From JBJHBP01 sp050485645 (GTDB lineage Bacteria; Pseudomonadota; Gammaproteobacteria; Steroidobacterales; Rariloculaceae), in assembly GCA_050485645.1 (NCBI GenBank), contig JBJHBT010000002.1, positions 160,854 to 224,853 of the forward strand: DNA of 64,000 bases, read 5' to 3'. Position numbers and translations under genes: made by a program. Below, piece after piece: positions 1 through 9,630 of the stretch (position 1 is its first letter; each line of letters starts with the position of its first letter). A model generated the notes under the pieces. It saw nothing but the letters and a program-made list of their open reading frames with translations. It searched no databases and was not told the origin of the DNA.

Positions 1-278
1 GATCCACCCGACGCCAACCCGACCGGCCCGGACAGCCGCCTGTGCGCCACCGCCGCGGCATAACGCGGATAGCTGAGCGTCAGACGGTGGATGTCCCAGC
101 CACCCCGGGCAACGCGACCCATCGTCTGTGCCCGTGCGCCCATGCTGAGATGCGCCGGTGAGAAAACCCTCGCGCTCACGCCCGAAAATGCGGCGGATAC
201 CACGGCAACCTCCTTAGCGGCCTCCAGTGGTGATCCGGAGCCGTCGTTCATCGCCGTAATCGCCATCATCACCGCCAT
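1..278 (-). CDS. Unidentified protein, N-terminal part, runs off the window
   Basis: An open frame of 92 codons starts at ATG 278 and is still open at base 1. An in-frame stop lies just upstream (285-287), so the start cannot be much earlier. The N-terminus is MAVMMAITAMNDGSGS, and later it contains GGWDIHRLTLSYPRYAAAV. I do not recognise the family. It follows the stop of a frameshifted carotenoid-oxygenase remnant by only a few bases, so it may be an independent downstream gene or a fusion of decayed sequence. The codon pattern is GC-rich like its neighbours. Confidence 0.35.
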   Translation of the reverse strand, partial: MAVMMAITAMNDGSGSPLEAAKEVAVVSAAFSGVSARVFSPAHLSMGARAQTMGRVARGGWDIHRLTLSYPRYAAAVAHRRLSGPVGLASGG

Positions 279-279
279 C

Positions 280-488
280 TCACGTCACCCTTTCGTCAGC
301 ATTCCATTGCGCCGCGCAGACATGCTGTGGCGGGCGATACTGGAAGTCACAGTGCAGGCGATAGAACGTGCCTTCGATGTCGGAGGGAATCTCCCCCAGA
401 CTTCACAGTCGTGGATCTCCGCTTCGAAGCGGGTCGGGCTGTTGAAGCCCGGCGGATACATGGGATGGCCTCTGAAGTCCGGTGCCAT
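280..488 (-). pseudogene. Carotenoid oxygenase-family gene, 5' remnant with frameshift
   Basis: ATG 488 has a good GGGGAG ribosome site 4 nt upstream. The first 32 residues (MAPDFRGHPMYPPGF, then RFEAEIHDCEVWG) match the N-terminus of RPE65/lignostilbene-dioxygenase-type carotenoid oxygenases. One base appears missing after the codons for EVWG (about position 391). Shifting frame there restores the expected EIPSDIEGTFYRLHCDFQYR, and then a stop falls at 280-282. Full-length relatives have 450 to 500 residues, so the rest of the enzyme, including the iron-binding histidines, is absent. It is the third gene of the minus-strand run headed by the hydroxyacid dehydrogenases. A sequencing error could explain the frameshift but not the loss of the remaining protein. 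Confidence 0.65.
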
Positions 489-583
489 GTTCGCTCCCCT
501 GATGCCGGCGCCAGAACCGTCGGCGGGGCTTGTGGCACGTGTGCCAGCCAACCCCGATGCTGCCACCGATACTAGCAGAAACG

Positions 584-1648
584 TCAGATCCGGGGCCGTC
601 CGCCAAAACGCTGCCGCCAGACCGGCACCGCATCCGTGTTGTAGATGTGTTCCGGCAGCTCGCCGCGCAGCGCCTGCATGGTCGCCAGGGTTGCCCACGG
701 GACCGCGGCCGCCAGCGTCCCACCGTCGTTGGCCGCCACCATGTGCGGGGAGAGGAGCACCCGATCCCCGTACGTGAGCAGACGGGCGCTGGCCGGTGGC
801 GGTTCCTCCGGCAGAACGTCCAGCGCCGCTCCCCGTAGCGCGCCGCGGTCCAGCGCATCGCACAGCGCGTCGACGTCGAGCAGCGGCCCGCGCGCCGTAT
901 TCAACAGAATCGCGCCCTCCCGCATGCGGGCCAGCTCGTGCGCACCGATCATGCCTTGCGTCTGCGCAGTGAGGCTGCAATGCAGGCTCACCACATCAGC
1001 ATCGCGCAGCAGGGATGGCAGGTCCACACGCACGACGCCGTGACGCCGGAAGTGCCGATCGTCGACATAGGGGTCGCAGGCGATGACCCGCACCCGCCAG
1101 GGCACCAGCAGGTCGGCGACCCGCGTTCCGATGCGGCCAAGCCCCACCAGTCCGATGGTAATGCCCGCGTAGCCGTCTTCCCGCGCACCCAGATACACGC
1201 CGCGCAGCCCCGGATCCCGCCAGCGACCGGCCTTCACCTGCCGGTCGCGTTCGCGCAGCCGCTTCAGCAACGCGAGCATCATCGCCATCGTTCCTTCGGC
1301 AACGCCACCCCAGTTCGCTTCGGTCGGGCAATACGTCACCAGGATGCCCAGTTCCGTGGCCGCATCCACATCGATGTCGTCGACGCCAATCGTGTACTTG
1401 GAGATGATGCGCAGTTCCGGCAACGCGCGCATCAGTTCGCGCGTGATCGTGAGCGTCCGGAAGCTCGCGCCCATCAGGGCGCTGGCGCCGGACGCAAGAT
1501 CCGGCAGCCGATCCGGTGCCGGTTCGCGGGGTCCGACCACGACCTCGCAACCGACTGCCCGCAACGCTTCATGCGACTCGCCGCTCTCATCGACCGGGCG
1601 GAAGATCGCAACCAGGGGACGTTCCGCGCCGGAAGTACGCGCCATCAT
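584..1648 (-). CDS. D-isomer-specific 2-hydroxyacid dehydrogenase
   Basis: This 354-residue cytoplasmic enzyme is of the phosphoglycerate/formate dehydrogenase type, which interconverts D-2-hydroxyacids and 2-oxoacids with NAD(P). The nucleotide-binding GLGRIG lies at residues 169-174. The family catalytic residues are visible: Arg253 in NTARGPLLD, Glu281/282 in LDVLPEEPP and His302 in LSPHM. Length is normal for the family (310-400), and there is no ACT domain, so it is unlikely to be SerA itself. Its ATG overlaps the stop of the upstream FMN dehydrogenase by 4 bp (ATGA), implying translational coupling. ATG 1645 is a second possible start. Substrate cannot be read from sequence; the coupling with an L-2-hydroxyacid dehydrogenase suggests both act on the same 2-oxoacid. 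Confidence 0.9.
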   Translation of the reverse strand: MMARTSGAERPLVAIFRPVDESGESHEALRAVGCEVVVGPREPAPDRLPDLASGASALMGASFRTLTITRELMRALPELRIISKYTIGVDDIDVDAATELGILVTYCPTEANWGGVAEGTMAMMLALLKRLRERDRQVKAGRWRDPGLRGVYLGAREDGYAGITIGLVGLGRIGTRVADLLVPWRVRVIACDPYVDDRHFRRHGVVRVDLPSLLRDADVVSLHCSLTAQTQGMIGAHELARMREGAILLNTARGPLLDVDALCDALDRGALRGAALDVLPEEPPPASARLLTYGDRVLLSPHMVAANDGGTLAAAVPWATLATMQALRGELPEHIYNTDAVPVWRQRFGGRPRI

Positions 1649-2757
1649 TCCCCGCGGGATCCGATCAATGACTGCAGCAAGGGAAACGCGGAATCGAGCG
1701 CACCGCGCGCCACCGGCAGTCCCGGATGCAGGTAGCTGCCATCCAGCTCGTCATAGCTGTTCACGCCGAGCAGCTTCATTGTCGTCGTGATTTCGGCCTG
1801 CAGTATTTCGAGCAGGTTCTCGACGCCCGCCTGACCTGCGGCGGCCAGCGCCAGGGCCTGCAGCCGCCCCAGTCCGACCATGTCGGCGCCCATGGCGATG
1901 GCCTTGACGATGTCCGAGCCGCGCAGGAATCCTCCATCGACCACGACACGCGCCTTGCCGCGGATGGTGGAAGCCACTTCAGGCAGCATGTCGATTGCGC
2001 CGCGACCATGGTCAAGCTGCCTGCCGCCGTGATTGGAGACGTAGATCACATCGACCCCGTGCTCCACCGCGAGCCTGGCGTCTTCGGCCGTGGCGATACC
2101 CTTCAGCATCAGCGGCAGACCCGACGCCTGCCTGACCATTTCAACGGTGGACCAGTCGCAACGCATCATGAAGTGATCCGCATCCGCCTCGCCGGCCAGC
2201 GGGCGATTCCCGACACTGTGCCGCCGCAGCAGGCTGCGTTCCCGACGACCGTAGTAGGCGGTACACACCGTCAGACAGATCGCCCGGGCACCCAGATCGA
2301 CGATGCGCCGGATACGGTCACGCACCCAGGCATCATCGCCCTGCACATACAGCTGGTACATGAACGAATCGCCGGCCGCCTCCGCCGTCTGCGCCACATC
2401 CGGCCCTGTCACGGAGCTGAGCAGCAGCGGGCATCCGAAGGCCGCGGCGGCCCGTGCGACGGGCAGCGCGCCGTCGGGTGTCAGTTCCGTGAGACCGCCC
2501 ACCGGCGCCAGCAACACCGGCAGCCGCCAGCGCGCGCCGAGAAACTCACGCTCGACCGTCGTCTCATGGACCGACCGCAGTACCCTGGGACGGAACGCGA
2601 TGGAGTCCAGTGCCGCCCGATTGCGGAGCAGCGTCGTTTCGCTTTCCGCACCGCCACAGACATAGTCCCAGATGGCCGGACGCAACCGCCGATGTGCCTG
2701 GGCGATGATCTCGGTGGTGGTCAGAAAGCGATCCGGCTCGCTGGGCGCTTCGGGCAT
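1645..2757 (-). CDS. FMN-dependent alpha-hydroxyacid dehydrogenase (LldD/glycolate oxidase family)
   Basis: This 370-residue TIM-barrel flavoenzyme is predicted to oxidise an L-2-hydroxyacid to the 2-oxoacid. The family signature SNHGGRQLD is at residues 241-249 (catalytic His243, substrate-binding Arg246). The FMN-phosphate loop DGGFLRGSDI is near 274-283, GR is at 297-298 and the FMN lysine lies in LKGI at 219. The usual TVDT segment reads TVCT (163-166), a departure at a substrate/FMN-contact position. ATG 2757 is preceded by AAGGAG with about 9 nt spacing. It is the first gene of a minus-strand operon and overlaps the D-specific dehydrogenase by 4 bp. The divergent metalloprotease gene lies about 200 bp away. 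Lactate, glycolate or mandelate-type substrates are all possible. Confidence 0.92.
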   Translation of the reverse strand: MPEAPSEPDRFLTTTEIIAQAHRRLRPAIWDYVCGGAESETTLLRNRAALDSIAFRPRVLRSVHETTVEREFLGARWRLPVLLAPVGGLTELTPDGALPVARAAAAFGCPLLLSSVTGPDVAQTAEAAGDSFMYQLYVQGDDAWVRDRIRRIVDLGARAICLTVCTAYYGRRERSLLRRHSVGNRPLAGEADADHFMMRCDWSTVEMVRQASGLPLMLKGIATAEDARLAVEHGVDVIYVSNHGGRQLDHGRGAIDMLPEVASTIRGKARVVVDGGFLRGSDIVKAIAMGADMVGLGRLQALALAAAGQAGVENLLEILQAEITTTMKLLGVNSYDELDGSYLHPGLPVARGALDSAFPLLQSLIGSRGE

Positions 2758-2954
2758 GACACAGGACTCCTTCGGTGGCGATGCGCACCGTGCGCGGGAA
2801 TTCTAGCGTGCCAGGCGCACGCGTGTATCCGCATCCGCTTCTTCAAGCGGAGATCAGGCGCAGATCAGGCTCGAATCGACGGCCCGAGCCGGTGCTGGCC
2901 GATACAGCGTCTATTGTCTATGCTCGCCCGGGAAGGGGCGAACTGGACGGAAAC

Positions 2955-5615
2955 ATGGTGAAGCACGGTGTACCCGAGCGCAAAGCCGGGCTGGGATCTT
3001 CAGGCGGCAGGGACATTCGTCCCGCGAATCTGGTGCTGTGCCTGCTGCTGACACTGATAGCGGTTATCGCAACGGCACAGAACGATGAGACGGCGAACGA
3101 TGAGACGTCGAACGGCGGGCCGCGGGCCGACAGCGCCGAACGCGGAGGCGACGCACCACGGAGCATCGCCGAACTCACTGAAAACGCAGACCGCCACGAC
3201 GGCCTGTTCACCGTCTACCGTGACCGGAACTCGGGTGCGGTGCACATGGCACTGCGGCCGGATCAGCTGAACCGGGACTACATCTACACCGCGATCACCA
3301 CCGACGGTGTGGTCGAAGCGCGCCATTTTCGCGGCAACTATCGCGACAACCGCATCATCAGGATCAGCCGACACTACGATCGGGTCGAGCTGCGGGCAGA
3401 GAACACCGCGTTCCACTTCGACCCGCAAAGTCCGCTGAGCCGCGCCGCATCCGCGAACATCAGCCCCGCGGTACTGGCCGTGGCGCGCATCGTCGCCGAG
3501 GACCCCGACAGTGGCGAGGTGCTGATCCGTGCCGATGGCTTTCTGCTCAACGAAAGCCTGCACCAGGTGCGCCCCTCGCCGAATCCCGATCAGGGCCCGC
3601 GTGACGCGTTCCGACTCGGCGACCTCAACGAGGAGCGCAGTCGCCTGATCGAAGTGCGAAACTACCCCCGCAACCTCGACTTCATCGTCGAATACGTCTA
3701 CCGCAACCAGGCGCCGCTGGTGCGCGGCGGGCCGGACGTGACGGACGCGCGCTACGTGAGCGCGGTCGTTCAGCACACTTTCCTGGAGGTTCCCGACAAC
3801 AACTACGAGCCGCGACTGGTCGATCACCGACTCGGCCATTTCGCCGAACGCGTCACCGACCTGACTTCCGACAGCGTCACCCCGTACCGCGATCTTGTAC
3901 AGCGCTGGCACCTGCAGAAGCGGGATCCGGGGGCTGAACTGTCGGCACCGGTTGAGCCGATCGTCTGGTGGATCGAGAACACCACGCCGCTGGAGTTCCG
4001 GGATACGATTCGGGACGCCATCCTCGCCTGGAACCGCTCGTTTGAAAAGATCGGTTATCGCGATGCGATACAGGTGCGCATCCAGCCGGACAACGCTGAT
4101 TGGGATGCCGGTGACCTGCGCTACAACACGGTGCGCTGGACGTCTTCACCGAATCCGCCCTTCTCCGGGTATGGCCCGTCGTTCACCAATCCGCGTACCG
4201 GCCAGATCATCAGCGCCAACGTGATGCTGGAATACGCAAGCGTTGTCCGGCGCCTGCAGCATCAACGCATTCTGGATGCGAACGGCGCCCTGCTCACGCA
4301 TGCGCATGACGACCACGACCACCTGTTCTGCTCGCTGGCATTCGACCTGCATGCCAGCCAGATCTTCGGCCGTTTCGCCGTGCATGGCATGAACCTGGGG
4401 GCGGATGCCGAGCGGCAGCTGGTGCACGAATTCCTCGCCATGCTGACCCTGCACGAGATCGGTCACACACTGGGATTCACGCACAATTTCGCCGCCTCTC
4501 AGCTGCTCGACCTGGATGAGGTGTACGACCCGGAGGTTGCCCGAAGCGTGCCTCTCATGAGTTCGGTGATGGACTACGCGGACATCCACGTGCCGCCGCC
4601 GGGGCGTGCGCATACTCGGTTCTTTCAGGACGAACCCGGCCCCTACGATGACTGGGTCGTGGAGTACGCCTATTCGGATGCCTGGCACGATCCGCAAGCC
4701 GAGCGGCAGCGGCTGGCTGCGATTGCCGCACGCTCAACCGACCCTCGGCTCGCCTTCGGTAACGACGCCGACGACATGCGCTCACCCGGTCGCGCCATCG
4801 ATCCGCGGGTGAACGTGTACGACCTCAGCAGCGATCCCATCGGCTACGCACTGGATCGCATCGAACTGGTCAACCATCTGCTCAGCCACGCGGCGGACCG
4901 GCATGTACGCGATGGTCAGTCCTTCCACGAGCTGGCCGATGCCTATGTGGTCATGCTGTCGCAGCTGAGTCGCTCAGCCATCATCATTTCACGCTATATA
5001 GGCGGCGTGGAAACCACGCAGGCGCTTGTGGGCCAGGACGGCGCCGGACTGCCATTCGTGCCGGTGGCCGCCAGCGAACAGCGTCGCGCCATGGCGGCGC
5101 TGAGCCAACACGTGTTCGCATCCGATGCCCTGGACGGCGGCAGGGAACTCTATGCAAGTCTGCAGCGACAGCGGCGTCTGTTCGACTTTTCCGGCACCAC
5201 GCAGGATCCCAAGCTGCACGCCAACGTACTCAGCGTGCAGCGCAACATCCTCGATCACCTGCTGCATCCGGTCGTGCTGAGGCGGATCACCGATTCGCGG
5301 CTGTACGGCAATGAGTACGAACTGTCCGAATTCATGCCGGAGCTCACCGACGCGGTATTCACAGCCGATCTGCGCGGCGACGTCGACACTTTCCGACAGA
5401 ATCTGCAAATGGAGTATGTGTCACGACTGGCCGACATCGTGTCCGGTTCCGGGCGCTCACGATTCGACTATCCGTCGCAATCGATGGCGCTGTTTCAGCT
5501 GCGCGAGATCGAGCGGATGCTGCGCGGCAAACGCCGCGGCAATATGGAAACGATCGCGCACACGCAGAACATCCTGCATACGATAGAGCACGCGCTGGAC
5601 GCCGCCGGCCGCTGA
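2955..5615 (+). CDS. Exported zinc-dependent metalloprotease (DUF5117/DUF4953 type)
   Basis: This 886-residue protein has a hydrophobic segment at about residues 24-41 (NLVLCLLLTLIAVIATA) that acts as signal peptide or anchor. A DUF5117-like region is followed by a metzincin-type zinc site HEIGHTLGFTH at residues 500-510, with a Met-turn-like SSVMDY about 30 residues later. This layout matches the large family of bacterial zinc-dependent metalloproteases carrying DUF5117/DUF5118 and DUF4953. The frame is open to 2775, but ATG 2955 fits the signal peptide and has GGACGG upstream. The gene stands alone before a 337-bp gap and a TonB receptor. Such proteins are often encoded near TonB receptors in peptide-using bacteria, so a role in periplasmic or surface proteolysis is plausible but inferred. 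Confidence 0.85.
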   Translation: MVKHGVPERKAGLGSSGGRDIRPANLVLCLLLTLIAVIATAQNDETANDETSNGGPRADSAERGGDAPRSIAELTENADRHDGLFTVYRDRNSGAVHMALRPDQLNRDYIYTAITTDGVVEARHFRGNYRDNRIIRISRHYDRVELRAENTAFHFDPQSPLSRAASANISPAVLAVARIVAEDPDSGEVLIRADGFLLNESLHQVRPSPNPDQGPRDAFRLGDLNEERSRLIEVRNYPRNLDFIVEYVYRNQAPLVRGGPDVTDARYVSAVVQHTFLEVPDNNYEPRLVDHRLGHFAERVTDLTSDSVTPYRDLVQRWHLQKRDPGAELSAPVEPIVWWIENTTPLEFRDTIRDAILAWNRSFEKIGYRDAIQVRIQPDNADWDAGDLRYNTVRWTSSPNPPFSGYGPSFTNPRTGQIISANVMLEYASVVRRLQHQRILDANGALLTHAHDDHDHLFCSLAFDLHASQIFGRFAVHGMNLGADAERQLVHEFLAMLTLHEIGHTLGFTHNFAASQLLDLDEVYDPEVARSVPLMSSVMDYADIHVPPPGRAHTRFFQDEPGPYDDWVVEYAYSDAWHDPQAERQRLAAIAARSTDPRLAFGNDADDMRSPGRAIDPRVNVYDLSSDPIGYALDRIELVNHLLSHAADRHVRDGQSFHELADAYVVMLSQLSRSAIIISRYIGGVETTQALVGQDGAGLPFVPVAASEQRRAMAALSQHVFASDALDGGRELYASLQRQRRLFDFSGTTQDPKLHANVLSVQRNILDHLLHPVVLRRITDSRLYGNEYELSEFMPELTDAVFTADLRGDVDTFRQNLQMEYVSRLADIVSGSGRSRFDYPSQSMALFQLREIERMLRGKRRGNMETIAHTQNILHTIEHALDAAGR

Positions 5616-5952
5616 GCCGCCAACCGCTGACGGCGCAGGCAGGCGCAGGCAGCGACCTGGCGGTACCGCGGGCCGCGGTTCAAAGCCGCTCGCGACCGCG
5701 AATTCCGGGGAATTTGCACACGCAAGCGGGCATCAGTCATCATAACGGGCCATTTGGCCGAGACGGCGGCCGAAACAGGCAATCCGGGGTTGGGGGCGTG
5801 AACGCATCCGGGCAGTCGGCGCAAGGCGCGAAGCACAAGGCGCGAATGCAGGTCATGCCGGAAATCCGGCTCGCGGCACGCCATGGCCTCACACCCACCC
5901 GACAACTCCGCTATACGGTTTCGAGATTCAAACCAAGGGAACTACAGTAACC
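5616..5952. other. Non-coding gap between the metalloprotease and TonB-receptor genes
   Basis: This 337-bp stretch has no convincing gene. The first part is GC-rich with short GCAGGC repeats (about 5634-5655). The region around 5915-5940 is lower in GC and probably holds the promoter of the receptor gene. AAGGGA at 5935-5940 is a distant ribosome-site candidate, 12 nt before ATG 5953. I could not pick a convincing -35/-10 pair or terminator. Confidence 0.4.
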
Positions 5953-8055
5953 ATGCACAGGAAAACTGCACAGCACATCCAGGTAAAGCCGCTGCGACTG
6001 GCCGTGGGACTCGCGATGATTCCCCTCTGCTCGATGACGGCATACGCCCAGAGCGGACCGGGCAATACCGCAACGCCCCTGGATGAGATCATCGTCACGT
6101 CCACGCGCATGAACAAGTCTCTGGACAGAGTTGCCGGCGCGGTCAGCGTCGTGACCCAGGACGACATACAGTTCGCCCGCCAGCAGCTGACGCTGGATGA
6201 AGGCCTGACACGCGTACCGGGCGTCTTCATGCAGAATCAGTACAACTTCGCGCAGCGTCTGAGGATATCGATTCGCGGGTTCGGCGCGCGCGCCAACTTC
6301 GGTATCCGCGGCATCAAGGTGCTGGTGGACGGCATTCCCGAAACGCTGCCGGACGGACAGGGGCAGGTCAGCAGCATCGATATCGGCGCAACCAGCCAGG
6401 TGGAAGTGATTCGCGGTCCGAGTTCGACGCTGTACGGCAACGCATCCGGTGGCGTGATCCATGTGACGTCCGAAAGCGGCGCCACGGAGCCCTACATGGA
6501 AGGACGGATGTCCGGCGGCAATGACGATTTCCGCAAACTCCAGGTCAAACTCGGAGGCAGTACGGATCGCGTCGACTACTTCGTCAGCCTGTCCGAATCG
6601 CAGTTCGACGGGTTCCGCGATCACAGCGACACGGAGAACACGCAGTTGAGCGGCCGGTTCCGGTTCGATCTGGGCGAGGAACGGTCGCTGATCGCCGCGT
6701 TCAACTACACCGATCAACCGTGGTCCCAGGATCCGGGCAGCCTCACGGCCGCAGCCGCCGCGGCAACCCCCCGCGCGGCATGGCCGGCCAATGTCAATTT
6801 CGATGTCGGCGATGGATTCACGCAGTCACGCATCGGCTTCAGTTACACGATGCCACTGGGTGAAGGCCACGAACTGTCGGCACGCAACTACTACCTGTGG
6901 CGCGATTTCGAAAATCGCCTGCCATTCGTCAATGGTGGACGCGTCGAGTTTGATCGGTTCTTTGCCGGCGGAGGCGTCAGCTACAGCTACGACGGCATTT
7001 TCCTGGACCGACCGAACCGTGTCATCGTCGGCCTCGACTACGACCGCCAGGTCGACGACCGCCAGCGCTACAACAACAATATGGGCGTGCGCGGCGCGCT
7101 GACCTTCGACCAGGAAGAAAAAGTGGCCAGTCGCGGCCTGTTCATTCAGAACGAGCTGCGCGTCGCCCGCAACGTAGAACTGACTCTGGGCATGCGTCTG
7201 GACGAGGTCACCTTCGACGTCACAGACCGGTTCCTCGCCGACGGTGACGACTCGGGCCGCCGCAAACTGGACGACATCAGCCCGATGGCAGGTGTGGTCT
7301 ACAGCGTGTCACCGAACACACATCTGTACGCCACCTATTCCAGCGCATTCGAAACACCCACCACCACGGAGTTTGCCAACCCCAGCGGCGCCGGTGGATT
7401 CAACCCGGATCTGGACCCTCAGGTGGCGCGCAACTACGAGATCGGTATGCGCGGCATCATCGATGGAAGGCACAGCTACGACCTGGCGCTGTTTCGCGTC
7501 AATGTGAAGGACGAACTGATTCAATATGAAGTGGACGCAAGTCCGGGCCGCTTCTACTACGCCAACGCCGGCCGCTCCAGCCGCAAGGGTGTGGAGATGT
7601 CGTTCGTCGCGCGGCCCACGGAGCGTCTGCGGGCCACGTTCAGCTACACGTACTCTGACTTTACGTTCCGCGAGTTCCTCGACCGCTTCGACAACGACTT
7701 TGCCGGCAACATGCTGCCCGGCACACCGAAGGATCTGCTGTTCGCCGAGCTGAGCTACCGACATCCGCGCGGCTGGTTCGGCGCGCTGGACACGCTCTAT
7801 GTGGGCTCACAGTATGCCGACAATGCCAACAGCTCCGTGAACTCCAGCTACAACGCCACCAATCTGCGACTCGGACTGGAAAGCGAAATCGGACGCTCGA
7901 TGGTGGTGTCGCCGTTCATCGGTGTGAACAACCTGCTGGATGAGCGCTACAACGCGAATGTGCGCATCAACGCGGCGGGTTCGCGCTTCTATGAACCGGC
8001 TCCGGGGCGCAATCTGTTCGCCGGTGTCACGCTGCGGTACATGATGGGACGCTGA
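5953..8055 (+). CDS. TonB-dependent outer-membrane receptor
   Basis: This 700-residue protein has a Sec signal peptide (cleavage probably after TAYA, residue 32) and a TonB-box-like DEIIVTSTR near 42-50. A plug domain follows, with the typical RISIRGFGAR, VLVDGIPETLPDG and EVIRGPSSTLYGNASGG segments. The remainder is a 22-stranded beta-barrel pattern ending in FAGVTLRYMMGR. It would import a substrate across the outer membrane using TonB energy. The plug resembles siderophore or FecA-like receptors, but there is no ExbBD, TonB, Fur box or siderophore gene nearby, so the substrate is unknown. It is transcribed alone. A strong hairpin about 70 bp downstream is oriented to stop the converging formaldehyde dehydrogenase transcript. 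Confidence 0.93.
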   Translation: MHRKTAQHIQVKPLRLAVGLAMIPLCSMTAYAQSGPGNTATPLDEIIVTSTRMNKSLDRVAGAVSVVTQDDIQFARQQLTLDEGLTRVPGVFMQNQYNFAQRLRISIRGFGARANFGIRGIKVLVDGIPETLPDGQGQVSSIDIGATSQVEVIRGPSSTLYGNASGGVIHVTSESGATEPYMEGRMSGGNDDFRKLQVKLGGSTDRVDYFVSLSESQFDGFRDHSDTENTQLSGRFRFDLGEERSLIAAFNYTDQPWSQDPGSLTAAAAAATPRAAWPANVNFDVGDGFTQSRIGFSYTMPLGEGHELSARNYYLWRDFENRLPFVNGGRVEFDRFFAGGGVSYSYDGIFLDRPNRVIVGLDYDRQVDDRQRYNNNMGVRGALTFDQEEKVASRGLFIQNELRVARNVELTLGMRLDEVTFDVTDRFLADGDDSGRRKLDDISPMAGVVYSVSPNTHLYATYSSAFETPTTTEFANPSGAGGFNPDLDPQVARNYEIGMRGIIDGRHSYDLALFRVNVKDELIQYEVDASPGRFYYANAGRSSRKGVEMSFVARPTERLRATFSYTYSDFTFREFLDRFDNDFAGNMLPGTPKDLLFAELSYRHPRGWFGALDTLYVGSQYADNANSSVNSSYNATNLRLGLESEIGRSMVVSPFIGVNNLLDERYNANVRINAAGSRFYEPAPGRNLFAGVTLRYMMGR

Positions 8056-8127
8056 GCAGCGTCCCCGCCCTTTCTACACCGACGCCTGCAACAGACAGCG
8101 GCCGGTGTCGGCGGCAACCGGCGGAAA

Positions 8128-8164
8128 AGCCGTTGCCCGAATGCACAGCAATCGGGCAACGGCT
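8128..8164 (-). terminator. Rho-independent terminator of the formaldehyde dehydrogenase gene
   Basis: A perfect 13-bp stem (AGCCGTTGCCCGA with its complement) encloses an 11-nt loop. On the minus strand the stem is followed by TTTT, so it would stop the minus-strand dehydrogenase transcript that ends at 8257. It lies between two converging genes. Confidence 0.75.
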
Positions 8165-8256
8165 GCTCCGGCAATGGCGGAGAGTCCGTTCCGGCCAGGT
8201 GTCGGCGACCTGGAGGTCAGCGCCTGCAGCACACGCGGCTGCCAGGAAATGACCGC

Positions 8257-9630
<1,374 letters not shown>

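Noticed and set aside
91..777. Plus-strand open frame near the left edge
   Set aside because: It crosses the carotenoid-oxygenase remnant and the end of the dehydrogenase gene, both supported on the minus strand.
1726..2961. Plus-strand open frame opposite the FMN dehydrogenase
   Set aside because: FMN dehydrogenase signatures are on the minus strand; the plus frame also runs across the divergent promoter region.
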